64,000 bases of DNA from Flagellimonas amphidinii (GTDB taxonomy: Bacteria; Bacteroidota; Bacteroidia; Flavobacteriales; Flavobacteriaceae). The translations under genes were made by a program, and so were the position numbers. The stretch spans positions 186,001 to 250,000 of the forward strand of contig NZ_JABFNN010000027.1 in assembly GCF_013090115.1 (NCBI RefSeq). The letters run 5' to 3'. Shown here piece after piece: positions 35,162-44,167 of the stretch (positions within the stretch are counted from its first letter, which is position 1; every line of letters begins with the position of its first letter). The notes beneath the pieces were generated by a model. It had not been told where the DNA came from. It searched no databases and worked only from the letters and a program-made list of their open reading frames with translations.

Positions 35162-35170
35162 TAATAGTAG

Positions 35171-36133
35171 ATGAACAACGGTGACCGGATCAAGTCCCAA
35201 ATCAACAAACTTGAGGAGAAATATAAAAATTCTGGACAAGACCTAAGCTCTTATTTGGATGGTCTTCTCTATCAGCGTTATCTAACATATTGGGATTACA
35301 TTCATTTAGATACGCTTTTAAGTATACAAGTACCCCGAACCCATTTTCCAGATGAAGAAATCTTCATCATGTACCACCAGATTACAGAGTTGTACTTTAA
35401 ACTGATTCTGCACGAGCAAAAACAAATTGTGGAGGACAGGTCACAGGATGTTGATTTTTTCATTGAAAAAGTGAGCAGGATCAACAATTATTACAAAGCC
35501 CTCATTTCCTCCTTTAGTATAATGATCAAGGGAATGGAACGAGAACAATTTCTTCGGTATAGAATGGCTTTGCTGCCTGCCAGCGGGTTTCAATCTGCAC
35601 AGTATCGTATGATTGAGATTTATTCCACTCCTATGGAAAACTTGGTGCACCATACAGAAAGGGAATCTTTCTCAGAGAAAGATACCATAGAAGAACTCTT
35701 TGAGCACATTTATTGGAAAAAAGGAGCAACAGATGTCAACACTGGAGAAAAAACATTGACTCTAAAACAATTTGAAATTAGATACACGCCGCGATTGTTA
35801 AGAATAGCCAATCAGGTTAAGAATAGCAACGTATATCATAAATACCTTCAGTTGCCAGAGCAATCAAGGAAAAATGAAAATTTGATCAAGGCCTTAAAAG
35901 ATATGGATGTGAATGCAAATGTCAATTGGCCGTTGATGCACATGGGCTCGGCATATAGATATTTAGCCAAGGCAGATAGGGATGTTGATGCCACTGGAGG
36001 CACCAATTGGAAAGAGTTTTTACCCCCCGGTTTTCAGAAAATAATATTTTTCCCAACTTTGTATACAGAAAATGAGATTGATACATGGGGAAAACAATGG
36101 GTAGACCATATATTCAACCCAGCAAATAGTTAG
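35171..36133 (+). CDS. Tryptophan 2,3-dioxygenase family protein
   Basis: A 320-residue haem-type dioxygenase resembling tryptophan 2,3-dioxygenase, which opens the indole ring of tryptophan to N-formylkynurenine. Conserved segments are SYLDGLLYQRYLTYWDYIHLD near the start, EIFIMYHQITELYFKLILHE with the distal His, RYRMALLPASGFQSAQYRMIE, and MHMGSAYRYLAK, which has the usual haem-ligand His neighbourhood. No other kynurenine-pathway gene is near. It is flanked at 9-base gaps by the DUF3108 and M23 genes, suggesting an operon of mixed content. Confidence 0.85.
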   Translation: MNNGDRIKSQINKLEEKYKNSGQDLSSYLDGLLYQRYLTYWDYIHLDTLLSIQVPRTHFPDEEIFIMYHQITELYFKLILHEQKQIVEDRSQDVDFFIEKVSRINNYYKALISSFSIMIKGMEREQFLRYRMALLPASGFQSAQYRMIEIYSTPMENLVHHTERESFSEKDTIEELFEHIYWKKGATDVNTGEKTLTLKQFEIRYTPRLLRIANQVKNSNVYHKYLQLPEQSRKNENLIKALKDMDVNANVNWPLMHMGSAYRYLAKADRDVDATGGTNWKEFLPPGFQKIIFFPTLYTENEIDTWGKQWVDHIFNPANS

Positions 36134-36142
36134 ATTTTTAGA

Positions 36143-37420
36143 ATGCAAAGAATTTTTGGGGCAATCTTGGCATTGATGGTTTTGGCATCGTGCAAACAAG
36201 ACAAAGTTGTAGTGAATGAGTTGGTTCAATCGGAAACGCTTGAAAAAGTTCCAACAACTCATTTTGGCTTTAATTTGGATGAATTTAATGTAGTAAAAGA
36301 TACCGTTAAGTGGGGAGATAGCTTTGGTGAACTTATGCTGAAAAACAAAGTAGAGTATCCAAAGATTGCCACAATTTCTGAAAATTTCAAGGACACTTTT
36401 GATGTAAGGAAAATCCAAGTGGGAAAGCCCTACTTTATCTTAAAATCCAAGGACACTTCTGAAGTAGCAGAAGTTTTCATTTATGAAAATGACCGTATCA
36501 ATTATACGGTAGTGGACCTAAGGGATAGCGCTGTGGCCTATAAGAGCAAAAGAAAGGTAAGATATGTGGAGCGCGAAGTGGGAGGTGTCATCCACAGTAG
36601 TCTTTCGCAGGCCCTCGATAGTTTGGGAGTAGATTACAATGTTACCATAGACCTTTCTGAAATCTACGCATGGACCATTGATTTCTTCCGACTGGAAAAA
36701 GGAGACCGTTTTAAGGTAATTTATGATGAACGCTACATCAATGATAGTATTTATGCAGGTCGTGGCCCTATAAAAGCTGCACTTTTTGAACATAAGGGAA
36801 AACCAATTTACTCCTTTCCCTATGTCACCGATTCTTTGAAGAACATATTGGACTACTATGATCATGAAGCCAATAATTTGCGCAGCACTTTTTTAAGAGC
36901 TCCCATAAAGTTTGGGTACCGATTATCCTCTCGTTATAACCTAAAACGTAGAATCGCTTATTACGGTTACAAAGTTAGGCCACATTTAGGAACGGATTAT
37001 GCAGCACCTATTGGAACTCCAATCATTGCTACTGCCGATGGTACCGTCACAGAATCCACGAGAAGGGGAGGTAACGGAAAATATGTTAAGATTAGACACA
37101 ATGGCACCTATAGCACTCAATACCTCCATATGAAAAAACAAAAGGTGAAAAGAGGAGAATTTGTGAGGCAAGGAGATGTAATTGGCTGGGTTGGTATGAC
37201 TGGAAATACAGGTGGCCCTCATGTATGCTATCGTTTTTGGAAAAATGGAAGACAGGTAGATCCTCTCAGAGAAAAATTACCGACTGCGGAACCCATTGCA
37301 GATTCTATTAGAACAGATTATTTAAATTACATACAGCCCTTAAAAGAACAGCTGGACTGCATAGAATATATTGAACCAAAATTTGAACCTGAAGACAATA
37401 CTATAACGCTCAACCAGTAA
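36143..37420 (+). CDS. M23 peptidase lipoprotein with HxC in place of HxH
   Basis: A 425-residue lipoprotein ([17 protein letters not shown], Cys17) with a C-terminal LytM/M23 endopeptidase domain. M23 enzymes cut peptidoglycan cross-links. Zinc motif one is H281-xxx-D285 (HLGTD), the YLH motif has His329, and the final motif reads H360-V-C362 where most M23 proteins have HxH. In LytM the last His of HxH is a zinc ligand, so a Cys ligand or loss of activity is possible. The N-terminal 250 residues are beta-rich, as in other Bacteroidota M23 proteins. It is followed at one base by pgi. Confidence 0.9.
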   Translation: MQRIFGAILALMVLASCKQDKVVVNELVQSETLEKVPTTHFGFNLDEFNVVKDTVKWGDSFGELMLKNKVEYPKIATISENFKDTFDVRKIQVGKPYFILKSKDTSEVAEVFIYENDRINYTVVDLRDSAVAYKSKRKVRYVEREVGGVIHSSLSQALDSLGVDYNVTIDLSEIYAWTIDFFRLEKGDRFKVIYDERYINDSIYAGRGPIKAALFEHKGKPIYSFPYVTDSLKNILDYYDHEANNLRSTFLRAPIKFGYRLSSRYNLKRRIAYYGYKVRPHLGTDYAAPIGTPIIATADGTVTESTRRGGNGKYVKIRHNGTYSTQYLHMKKQKVKRGEFVRQGDVIGWVGMTGNTGGPHVCYRFWKNGRQVDPLREKLPTAEPIADSIRTDYLNYIQPLKEQLDCIEYIEPKFEPEDNTITLNQ

Positions 37421-37421
37421 A

Positions 37422-39059
37422 ATGGCACTACCTACAATCAACCCCACAGAAACACAAGCCTGGAAAAACCTTCAAGAACATTATCAACTAAACAAAGACG
37501 AACACCTAAAAGACCTTTTCGCTTCCAATCCTAAGCGGGGAGAACAGTTTTCTATACTTTGGAATGATTTTTTGGTGGACTATTCAAAAAATAGAATCAC
37601 CGAAGAAACAGTGTCCCTTCTTTTGGATTTGGCCAATGAAGTTGGATTGAAAGAAGCAATCTCCAGTTACTTTGGAGGAGAATTGATCAATCAAACCGAA
37701 GGAAGAGCGGTGCTTCACACTGCCTTGAGAGCCAAAAAAGAAAATCAAGTTTTTGTAGATGGAAAAAATGTAATCGAAGAAGTGTTTGAGGTCAAGGAAA
37801 AGATAAAATCCTTTACTGAGGCAATAATTTCGGGAAACAAAAAAGGATATACCGGAAAACCTTTTACCGATGTGGTCAACATTGGGATTGGCGGATCGGA
37901 TTTAGGTCCTGTAATGGTAACGGAAGCCCTAAAATTTTACCAAAATCATTTAAAGGTTCATTTTGTGAGCAACGTTGATGGCGATCACGTTCATGAGAGT
38001 TTGAAGGGACTTGACCCAGAGACCACATTGTTCGTTATTGTTTCCAAGTCGTTCACTACCCAAGAGACCTTGTCCAATGCATTGACCATTAAAAAGTGGT
38101 TTCTAAAACATGCGTCAGAAAAAGATGTAGCGGCACATTTTGTGGCAGTATCTACCAATCTGGCCAAAATTGATGAATTTGGAATTGCGCAAGAAAACGT
38201 ATTTCCCATGTGGGATTGGGTTGGTGGTCGATTTTCACTTTGGAGTGCTGTAGGACTATCGATAGCTTTGGCGGTAGGCTATCAAAATTTTGAAGAATTA
38301 CTGTCCGGAGCCAATGAGATGGATCTCCATTTCAAGGAAACCCCATTTTCGGAGAATATTCCAGTTGTTTTGGCCTTGTTGAGTGTGTGGTACAACAACT
38401 TTTATGGCGCAGAAACAGAAGCTATAATTCCCTATACCCAATATCTTAACCGCTTTTCTGCCTATTTACAACAAGGCATTATGGAAAGTAATGGGAAAAG
38501 CATGGACAGAAATGGTAATCGAGCCAATTATGAAACGGGAACCATTATTTGGGGAGAACCAGGAACCAATTCGCAACACGCATTTTTTCAATTGATCCAT
38601 CAAGGGACAAAGTTGATACCTACAGATTTTATTGGTTTCAAGAAGTCGTTACATGGTGATGTGGACCATCACAACAAACTTATGGCCAACTTTTTTGCCC
38701 AGACCGAAGCTTTGATGACGGGTAAGACCAAGGAAGAGGTTCGAGAAGAGCTTAAAAGTCAGAATCTATCAGAAAAAGAGTTGGAATCCTTGGTGCCGTT
38801 CAAAGTATTTGAGGGCAACAAACCTACAAATACTCTCCTCATTGAGAAACTTACCCCTAAAGCATTAGGTGCGCTTGTAGCCTTATATGAACACAAAATC
38901 TTTGTGCAAGGGGTTATTTGGAATATCTTCAGTTATGATCAATGGGGTGTTGAGTTGGGCAAACAATTGGCAAAGACCATTCTTGCAGATATCGAAGATT
39001 CAGGAAATGGCGATCATGACGGCTCTACAGTAAACCTTTTACAATTTTTTAAGAAATAA
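37422..39059 (+). CDS. pgi: Glucose-6-phosphate isomerase
   Basis: A 545-residue cytosolic enzyme that interconverts glucose 6-phosphate and fructose 6-phosphate. The phosphate-binding [13 protein letters not shown] and SKSFTTQET loops, the signature [16 protein letters not shown], the catalytic-Glu region [19 protein letters not shown] and the terminal [13 protein letters not shown] are intact. It is the last gene in the likely DUF3108-TDO-M23-pgi run; spacing to the M23 gene is one base. Confidence 0.95.
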   Translation: MALPTINPTETQAWKNLQEHYQLNKDEHLKDLFASNPKRGEQFSILWNDFLVDYSKNRITEETVSLLLDLANEVGLKEAISSYFGGELINQTEGRAVLHTALRAKKENQVFVDGKNVIEEVFEVKEKIKSFTEAIISGNKKGYTGKPFTDVVNIGIGGSDLGPVMVTEALKFYQNHLKVHFVSNVDGDHVHESLKGLDPETTLFVIVSKSFTTQETLSNALTIKKWFLKHASEKDVAAHFVAVSTNLAKIDEFGIAQENVFPMWDWVGGRFSLWSAVGLSIALAVGYQNFEELLSGANEMDLHFKETPFSENIPVVLALLSVWYNNFYGAETEAIIPYTQYLNRFSAYLQQGIMESNGKSMDRNGNRANYETGTIIWGEPGTNSQHAFFQLIHQGTKLIPTDFIGFKKSLHGDVDHHNKLMANFFAQTEALMTGKTKEEVREELKSQNLSEKELESLVPFKVFEGNKPTNTLLIEKLTPKALGALVALYEHKIFVQGVIWNIFSYDQWGVELGKQLAKTILADIEDSGNGDHDGSTVNLLQFFKK

Positions 39060-39146
39060 TCTACAATTCAGTAAAATTCCTTCAGATTTAATTGATTGAA
39101 TTGCAATTACTTATATTGCATTGCCTGCTCATAGGGCCTTGATTTC

Positions 39147-39161
39147 TTAACGTTGCGTTAA
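39147..39161. promoter_or_regulatory. Inverted repeat upstream of a TonB receptor
   Basis: TTAACG-TTG-CGTTAA is a perfect inverted repeat 63 bases before the receptor ATG at 39225, in a 165-base gap with no gene. It could be an operator for that receptor. No -7 element is clear nearby. Confidence 0.35.
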
Positions 39162-39224
39162 CACCACAGAGGTCAAAAAGCAAGATTTTTGCCAAACAAT
39201 TCAAAACAATTAAACACTGTTAAA

Positions 39225-41906
39225 ATGAAAAGAATCTACTTGGCTTTTGCGGCGATTTTAACGTCAGCATTGGCATTTTCACAAGGAACAATTACTGGTA
39301 CTGTTGTAGATGGTGAGCTAGGAGGCCCACTTCCAGGTGCTAGTGTATTGGTTCAAGGCACATCGACGGGAACATCAACTGATTTTGATGGGAATTTTAC
39401 TTTAGAAGTTTCTGAAGGTTCAGGTACTTTGGTTATATCCTATATAGGATTTGTATCCAAATCTGTTCCATTTTCCTCTACAGGAAGTGTAGGCACCATT
39501 TCTTTATCTCCAGATGCTGAAGAATTAGAAGGAGTTGTAGTCGTAGGAACAGGGATTATTGACTTGGCTTCGGATAGACAAACTCCGATTGCTGTATCGT
39601 CGGTTCCTGTAAAAGTAATTCAAGAAAAAATAGGAACACAAGACGTTACTATGACGTTGGTGAATACTCCATCAGTTTATGTTTCAGGACAATCTGGTGG
39701 ATTTGGTGACACCAATATGAGGGTAAGAGGTTTTGAGCAAGACAACACTGCTTTCTTACTTAATGGTCAACCGATCAATGGTATGGAAGACGGATTGATG
39801 TACTGGTCTAACTGGTCTGGATTAAATGACATTGCCAAAGGGGTGCAGATTCAACGTGGATTGGGCTCTTCTAAATTGGCCATTTCTTCTGTTGGAGGTA
39901 CGGTGAACTTTGTAACTAAGGCTACTGAGATGAATGAAGGTGGGTTTGCATATTCTACAGTTGCGAATAATAACTACATTAAGACCACAGCTGGTTACAA
40001 CACCGGAATTTCTGAAAAAGGATGGGGTCTTACTGCTATGTTCTCCCACTGGCAAGGTGATGGCTATAATGAAGGAAACTTTGGTGAAGGTCAAACTTAC
40101 TTCTTTTCTGTGGGTTACAGGCCTAATGACAATCACAACTTTAACTTCTTGATTACAGGAGCTCCCCAGTTCCATGATCAGAACTTTACCAAATCCATTT
40201 CTGATTACTTGGAGTATGGATTTCAGTACAACAACAACTGGGGTACTTATAACGGAGAGTACAAAACCGAAAGAAGAAATTTCTATCACAAGCCAGTTGC
40301 CAACCTTAACTGGGACTGGGTATTAGATTCATCTACAAGCCTTTCCACAGTACTTTATGCTTCTTGGGGTAACGGTGGAGGCACAGGTGACCGTGGAAAT
40401 AGAATCAGAACTGATGAAGGTCGTATAGATTATGATGCTATCTATGCCCAAAACGCACAGGTTCCTAATGGAGCTGGGGTTTATTTTGGTTCTGATGATG
40501 CATACATTACAAGAGCTTCCATGAACTTGCACAACTGGTATGGGCTTATTTCAAACTTTGAAAAGAAATTCTCTGATAACCTTACTTGGAATGCAGGTTT
40601 TGATTTAAGAACATATTACGGAAAGCACTTTAGAGTAGTATCTGATTTTCATGGTCTAAACTCTTGGACAGAGAACATCAGATTAAGAGACCAAAACAAT
40701 AACCATGAAACTTATGGAAGTTTTGGCACCTATAAATTTGTTACTGCTACGGAAAGCTTTAGGCCTTCAGGATGGGCAGCTGCATTCAATAGTTATGATG
40801 AAACTCAGAAAATAGCGTATAACAATGAGGAAAGAATTTCTTATGGAGGTTTCTTTACCCAATTGGAGTATGCTACTGATACATTCTCTACTTTCTTCCA
40901 AGGTTCTATCTCAAATCAGTACCACCAAAGGTTTGACCCATTTCAGTATGCTGATCAATCACTTATTGATGGGACTTCTCCACAGTGGACGGGAGAGCCT
41001 TTGCCAGCAGGGATTACTGATGGTGTAGATTCCGAAAAAGTAAATAATCTTGGATATAACGCCAAGGCTGGATTTAGTTATAAACCAACTTCTCAGCACA
41101 GTTTCTATGCTAATGTAGGTTACTATAATCGTCAACCATACCATGATAATATCTACTTGAACTTTACTAATCAAGTAAATCCATTGACTGAAAACGAGAA
41201 GATTTTTGGTTTGGAGGCTGGTTATGGCTTTAGAACTAATGTGTTCTCCGCCAATGTTAACTTGTACAGGACTTCTTGGAAGGATAGAGTTGAAACAAGT
41301 TCAGATTTTGTTGATGATGTAGTTCAGTATACTTCTAACTTTGGAACAGAGCAATTACACTCTGGAGTTGAGTTAGATGCTAAGTTAAGACCAGTAAGTG
41401 GGCTTACCATCAACGGATTTGCATCTGTTGGTAATTGGGAGTATGTTGGAGAGGCAGTCACTCAGGTTACCGATGAAGAACGAAATGTACTAAGCACTGA
41501 AACTGTTGATATTGATGGCGGGAAAGTAGGTGGTGCTGCCCAATTATCAGGAGGTCTAGGATTTGCATACAGAATTAATAAGATGTTCTCTTTCGATTCT
41601 GATTATAGATTCTATGACAATCTTTACGCAGATGTTGGTGCAATCAAAGAAAACTTGGAATTACCCTCTTTCAGCTTAGTTGATGCAGGGGTTACTTTTA
41701 CCTTACCTGTTGGTGTAGACAAATCAAACCAGTTTAAGATAAGAGCAAATATGAACAACGTATTTGATACAGAGTATATTTCTAGATTGACTACAGCAAA
41801 CTTTGTTGAAGCTGGAGATGAAACCTATGATGGTTTGGCAGTTTCCAACAGAGGTTATTTTGGATTAGGAAGAACTTGGAATGTAACTATTCGTTACGAT
41901 TTCTAG
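39225..41906 (+). CDS. TonB-dependent receptor with carboxypeptidase-like domain
   Basis: An 893-residue outer-membrane receptor, SusC-like but without a SusD partner. The signal peptide MKRIYLAFAAILTSALAFSQ is followed by a carboxypeptidase-like regulatory domain (about 20-105, GGPLPGASVLVQGTSTGTST), a plug (about 115-230, GGFGDTNMRVRGFEQDNTAF and NWSGLNDIAKGVQIQRGLGS) and a barrel ending in TWNVTIRYDF. The plug shares a NWxGLNDI motif with the receptor at 44168. Substrate unknown. A strong terminator follows, and the next gene has its own start region. Confidence 0.9.
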   Translation: MKRIYLAFAAILTSALAFSQGTITGTVVDGELGGPLPGASVLVQGTSTGTSTDFDGNFTLEVSEGSGTLVISYIGFVSKSVPFSSTGSVGTISLSPDAEELEGVVVVGTGIIDLASDRQTPIAVSSVPVKVIQEKIGTQDVTMTLVNTPSVYVSGQSGGFGDTNMRVRGFEQDNTAFLLNGQPINGMEDGLMYWSNWSGLNDIAKGVQIQRGLGSSKLAISSVGGTVNFVTKATEMNEGGFAYSTVANNNYIKTTAGYNTGISEKGWGLTAMFSHWQGDGYNEGNFGEGQTYFFSVGYRPNDNHNFNFLITGAPQFHDQNFTKSISDYLEYGFQYNNNWGTYNGEYKTERRNFYHKPVANLNWDWVLDSSTSLSTVLYASWGNGGGTGDRGNRIRTDEGRIDYDAIYAQNAQVPNGAGVYFGSDDAYITRASMNLHNWYGLISNFEKKFSDNLTWNAGFDLRTYYGKHFRVVSDFHGLNSWTENIRLRDQNNNHETYGSFGTYKFVTATESFRPSGWAAAFNSYDETQKIAYNNEERISYGGFFTQLEYATDTFSTFFQGSISNQYHQRFDPFQYADQSLIDGTSPQWTGEPLPAGITDGVDSEKVNNLGYNAKAGFSYKPTSQHSFYANVGYYNRQPYHDNIYLNFTNQVNPLTENEKIFGLEAGYGFRTNVFSANVNLYRTSWKDRVETSSDFVDDVVQYTSNFGTEQLHSGVELDAKLRPVSGLTINGFASVGNWEYVGEAVTQVTDEERNVLSTETVDIDGGKVGGAAQLSGGLGFAYRINKMFSFDSDYRFYDNLYADVGAIKENLELPSFSLVDAGVTFTLPVGVDKSNQFKIRANMNNVFDTEYISRLTTANFVEAGDETYDGLAVSNRGYFGLGRTWNVTIRYDF

Positions 41907-41926
41907 GATTCTCTAAAAATTATAGC

Positions 41927-41957
41927 AAAACCCTGCCAATCGGCAGGGTTTTTTTAT
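41927..41957 (+). terminator. Intrinsic terminator after the TonB receptor
   Basis: AAACCCTGCC (41928-41937) pairs with GGCAGGGTTT (41942-41951), followed by T residues. Confidence 0.9.
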
Positions 41958-41995
41958 TCCCAAAATCATTACATTTAAGCATTCAAATTGTACCT

Positions 41996-42433
41996 ATGGA
42001 AATCATCAAGAACCTACACTCCTATCTGGCCTACGTGGTATTGGCCGTTTTACTAATTGCAGTGATCAATGCGCTTTTGGGCTGGATCAATAAAAGGGAT
42101 TTCACCATGCACAAAGATTTAAGAATTAGTCTTTTTGCATTGATTCTAAGCCACATTCAGTTAGTGGTGGGACTTATCCTATACTTTGTTTCCGCTAATG
42201 GCTTAAAAGCTATACAAGCCTTGGGTATGGGAGGGCTAAATGCTCCTGCCCGACTATTGGCCTTGGAACATCCCGTAATCAATATCATCGCCTTGGCGTT
42301 GATCACCATAGGTTGGTCCAGACACAAAAGATTAATGGAGAGCAGCAAAAAATTTAAAAGCATTGGTATTTTCTACGGTCTGGGGCTTTTACTTATTTTG
42401 AGTCGTATTCCATGGGGACAATGGTTTGCTTAG
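41996..42433 (+). CDS. Cytochrome b-like four-helix membrane protein
   Basis: A 145-residue inner-membrane protein with four predicted helices (about residues 8-28, 48-70, 85-105 and 122-140). Conserved-looking histidines lie in NLHSYLAYVVL, LSHIQLVVGL and ALEHPVINIIA, consistent with a haem b-binding or CtaA-like bundle; it is usually labelled cytochrome B in flavobacteria. The ATG at 41996 is chosen, since the longer frame would run through the terminator. Function and haem binding are not shown. Confidence 0.75.
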   Translation: MEIIKNLHSYLAYVVLAVLLIAVINALLGWINKRDFTMHKDLRISLFALILSHIQLVVGLILYFVSANGLKAIQALGMGGLNAPARLLALEHPVINIIALALITIGWSRHKRLMESSKKFKSIGIFYGLGLLLILSRIPWGQWFA

Positions 42434-42525
42434 AAGTTGCATTCCATCGAATACACAGGGGTTAAATTCTTTTTAGGGTTTATTTTTTGTACTTTTTACT
42501 ATGTAAAAACAATAAGTATCAACCT

Positions 42526-43014
42526 ATGAAAACATTTATTTCACTGTTATGTTTAGGTCTCGCTTTTAGCTTTCATTGCGAGGCTCAAAGAATATCCAAG
42601 AACGCTATTGGAATTAGAATTGGCGATGATGACGGTTTTGATTCCCTAGGTGCCGAAGTTAGTTATCAAAGGGCTCTTTTTGATAACAATAGATTGGAAT
42701 TGAATTTAGGTATTCGGGGCGAAAAGGATGTATACGATGCTTTTAAGTTAGTGGGTCTTTATCAATGGATAATGCCCCTAGATCAATCTTTTCATTGGTA
42801 TGTAGGGGCCGGCGCAGGTGTTGGTAGTGTGGATTTTGACAATGGAGGTTCCAATTCGTTTGCGCTCTTGACGGGTAATATTGGAATTGAATATAATTTT
42901 AAAATACCATTGCTCCTTTCGCTGGATTTACGACCAGAATTGGGCTTAGGAGACGAGGACTATGGTGACGGCTTTGACTTTGACCTCGGCTTGGGAATCA
43001 GGTACCAGTTCTAA
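42526..43014 (+). CDS. Outer-membrane beta-barrel protein (162 aa)
   Basis: A 162-residue exported protein with a signal peptide (MKTFISLLCLGLAFSFHCEA). Alternating strands such as LNLGIRGEKDVYDAFKLVG, FALLTGNIGIEYNFK and the terminal FDLGLGIRYQF with C-terminal Phe indicate a small eight-strand outer-membrane barrel. The mature protein is acidic and Gly-rich. It is convergent with the EEP-family gene, 9 bases apart. Function unknown. Confidence 0.75.
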   Translation: MKTFISLLCLGLAFSFHCEAQRISKNAIGIRIGDDDGFDSLGAEVSYQRALFDNNRLELNLGIRGEKDVYDAFKLVGLYQWIMPLDQSFHWYVGAGAGVGSVDFDNGGSNSFALLTGNIGIEYNFKIPLLLSLDLRPELGLGDEDYGDGFDFDLGLGIRYQF

Positions 43015-43023
43015 GGTAGAAGT

Positions 43024-44064
43024 TCAATTTATCATTGCTTTGATCAAATAAAGGTATACCGGGAAGTGGTCACTGTACCCCCCGGTATAGCTTCCTCCAG
43101 AGTAGGTGCGTAGCGGATAACCCTTATATTTTCCTTCGGTGGTTCGGATATATGCAGGAGTAAATATTCCCGCTTTCCAATAGGACAATGTTTGTTTTGA
43201 ATCATCCAAAATGCTCGGTGTCATAAAAAATTGGTCAAAAAGATTCCATTTGTCGCGGTATGCCAAAGACCCTATACCATTTCTATATAATTTTTCCATG
43301 GGATTAAAAAGGGAGATACTGTCCAGTTGATTGACCTTGCCCTTAGTTTTTAGAATTTTTTTTAAGCTATCGTCCCTTGGGTCATCATTAAGGTCACCCA
43401 TACTTATAATTTTGGCATTCACATTCAATTTTTGAATAGAATCAATAATACGCTTGTTCAGCAAAGCTGCCCTAATTCGTAAAGGATTGCTTTTAGAAGC
43501 ACCACCTCTTCGGGAAGGCCAATGATTCACGATAAAATGGAATTCCTCTCCATCCATTACGCCACCCACCACAAGCTGATCTCGAGTATAATCCCTTTCC
43601 CCCAAATCATCAAAGAGCAATAACCTACGGCTTTGAAACGATGAGGGAATAAATGAAGATTTTTTATAAAGCAAGGCTACATCTATACCCCGTTGATCGG
43701 GAGAATCAAAATGGACAATTCCATAATTTTTTCCCAGAAGATTACGATGATGGATCAAATCCTCAATTACTTTTCTATTTTCAACTTCGCAAAGACCAAT
43801 AATATCTGGAGAAGACCCAGACACCGTTTTACCTATCTGCGCTAAAACCTGGGAGATGTTTTCCAATTTTCGGGCATAACGTTCCTGAGTCCATTGGTAC
43901 TTCCCTTCCGGAGTACGGTCATCATCAAAGGTGAGCGAATCGTTTTCAATGTCAAAAAGGTTTTCAACATTGTAAAAAGCAATGGTCCGAATTTTATAAG
44001 TTTTGGAAACTTGTCCGTTAAGTGAGGTCGATATTAATACAAGTAGGCATATTAATAATCGCAT
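43024..44064 (-). CDS. Exported endonuclease/exonuclease/phosphatase (EEP) protein
   Basis: A 346-residue secreted or periplasmic metal-dependent phosphodiesterase of the EEP superfamily. The signal peptide (MRLLICLLVLISTSLNGQ) precedes the first motif TIAFYNVENLFDIEND. The metal Glu is in DIIGLCEVENRKVIEDLI, the catalytic stretch is HFIVNHWPSRRGG, and later motifs are IISMGDLNDDPRDDSL and YSDHFPVYLYL. EEP enzymes hydrolyse DNA, RNA or phosphoesters. Divergent genes encode a TonB receptor, a lamin-tail lipoprotein and beyond that a purple acid phosphatase, suggesting extracellular nucleic-acid or phosphate scavenging. Confidence 0.9.
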   Translation of the reverse strand: MRLLICLLVLISTSLNGQVSKTYKIRTIAFYNVENLFDIENDSLTFDDDRTPEGKYQWTQERYARKLENISQVLAQIGKTVSGSSPDIIGLCEVENRKVIEDLIHHRNLLGKNYGIVHFDSPDQRGIDVALLYKKSSFIPSSFQSRRLLLFDDLGERDYTRDQLVVGGVMDGEEFHFIVNHWPSRRGGASKSNPLRIRAALLNKRIIDSIQKLNVNAKIISMGDLNDDPRDDSLKKILKTKGKVNQLDSISLFNPMEKLYRNGIGSLAYRDKWNLFDQFFMTPSILDDSKQTLSYWKAGIFTPAYIRTTEGKYKGYPLRTYSGGSYTGGYSDHFPVYLYLIKAMIN

Positions 44065-44167
44065 TTATATTTTGATTTTGCGACTAAAATAAGTAAGATT
44101 GCACACATTTCTTACAACCTCTTTAGTAATAACCCCAATTTTTGTTTAATTAACCTACTCATTAGCT

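Noticed and set aside
39225..42433. SusC/SusD pair
   Set aside because: The gene after the TonB receptor encodes a four-helix membrane protein, not a SusD lipoprotein, and a terminator separates them.
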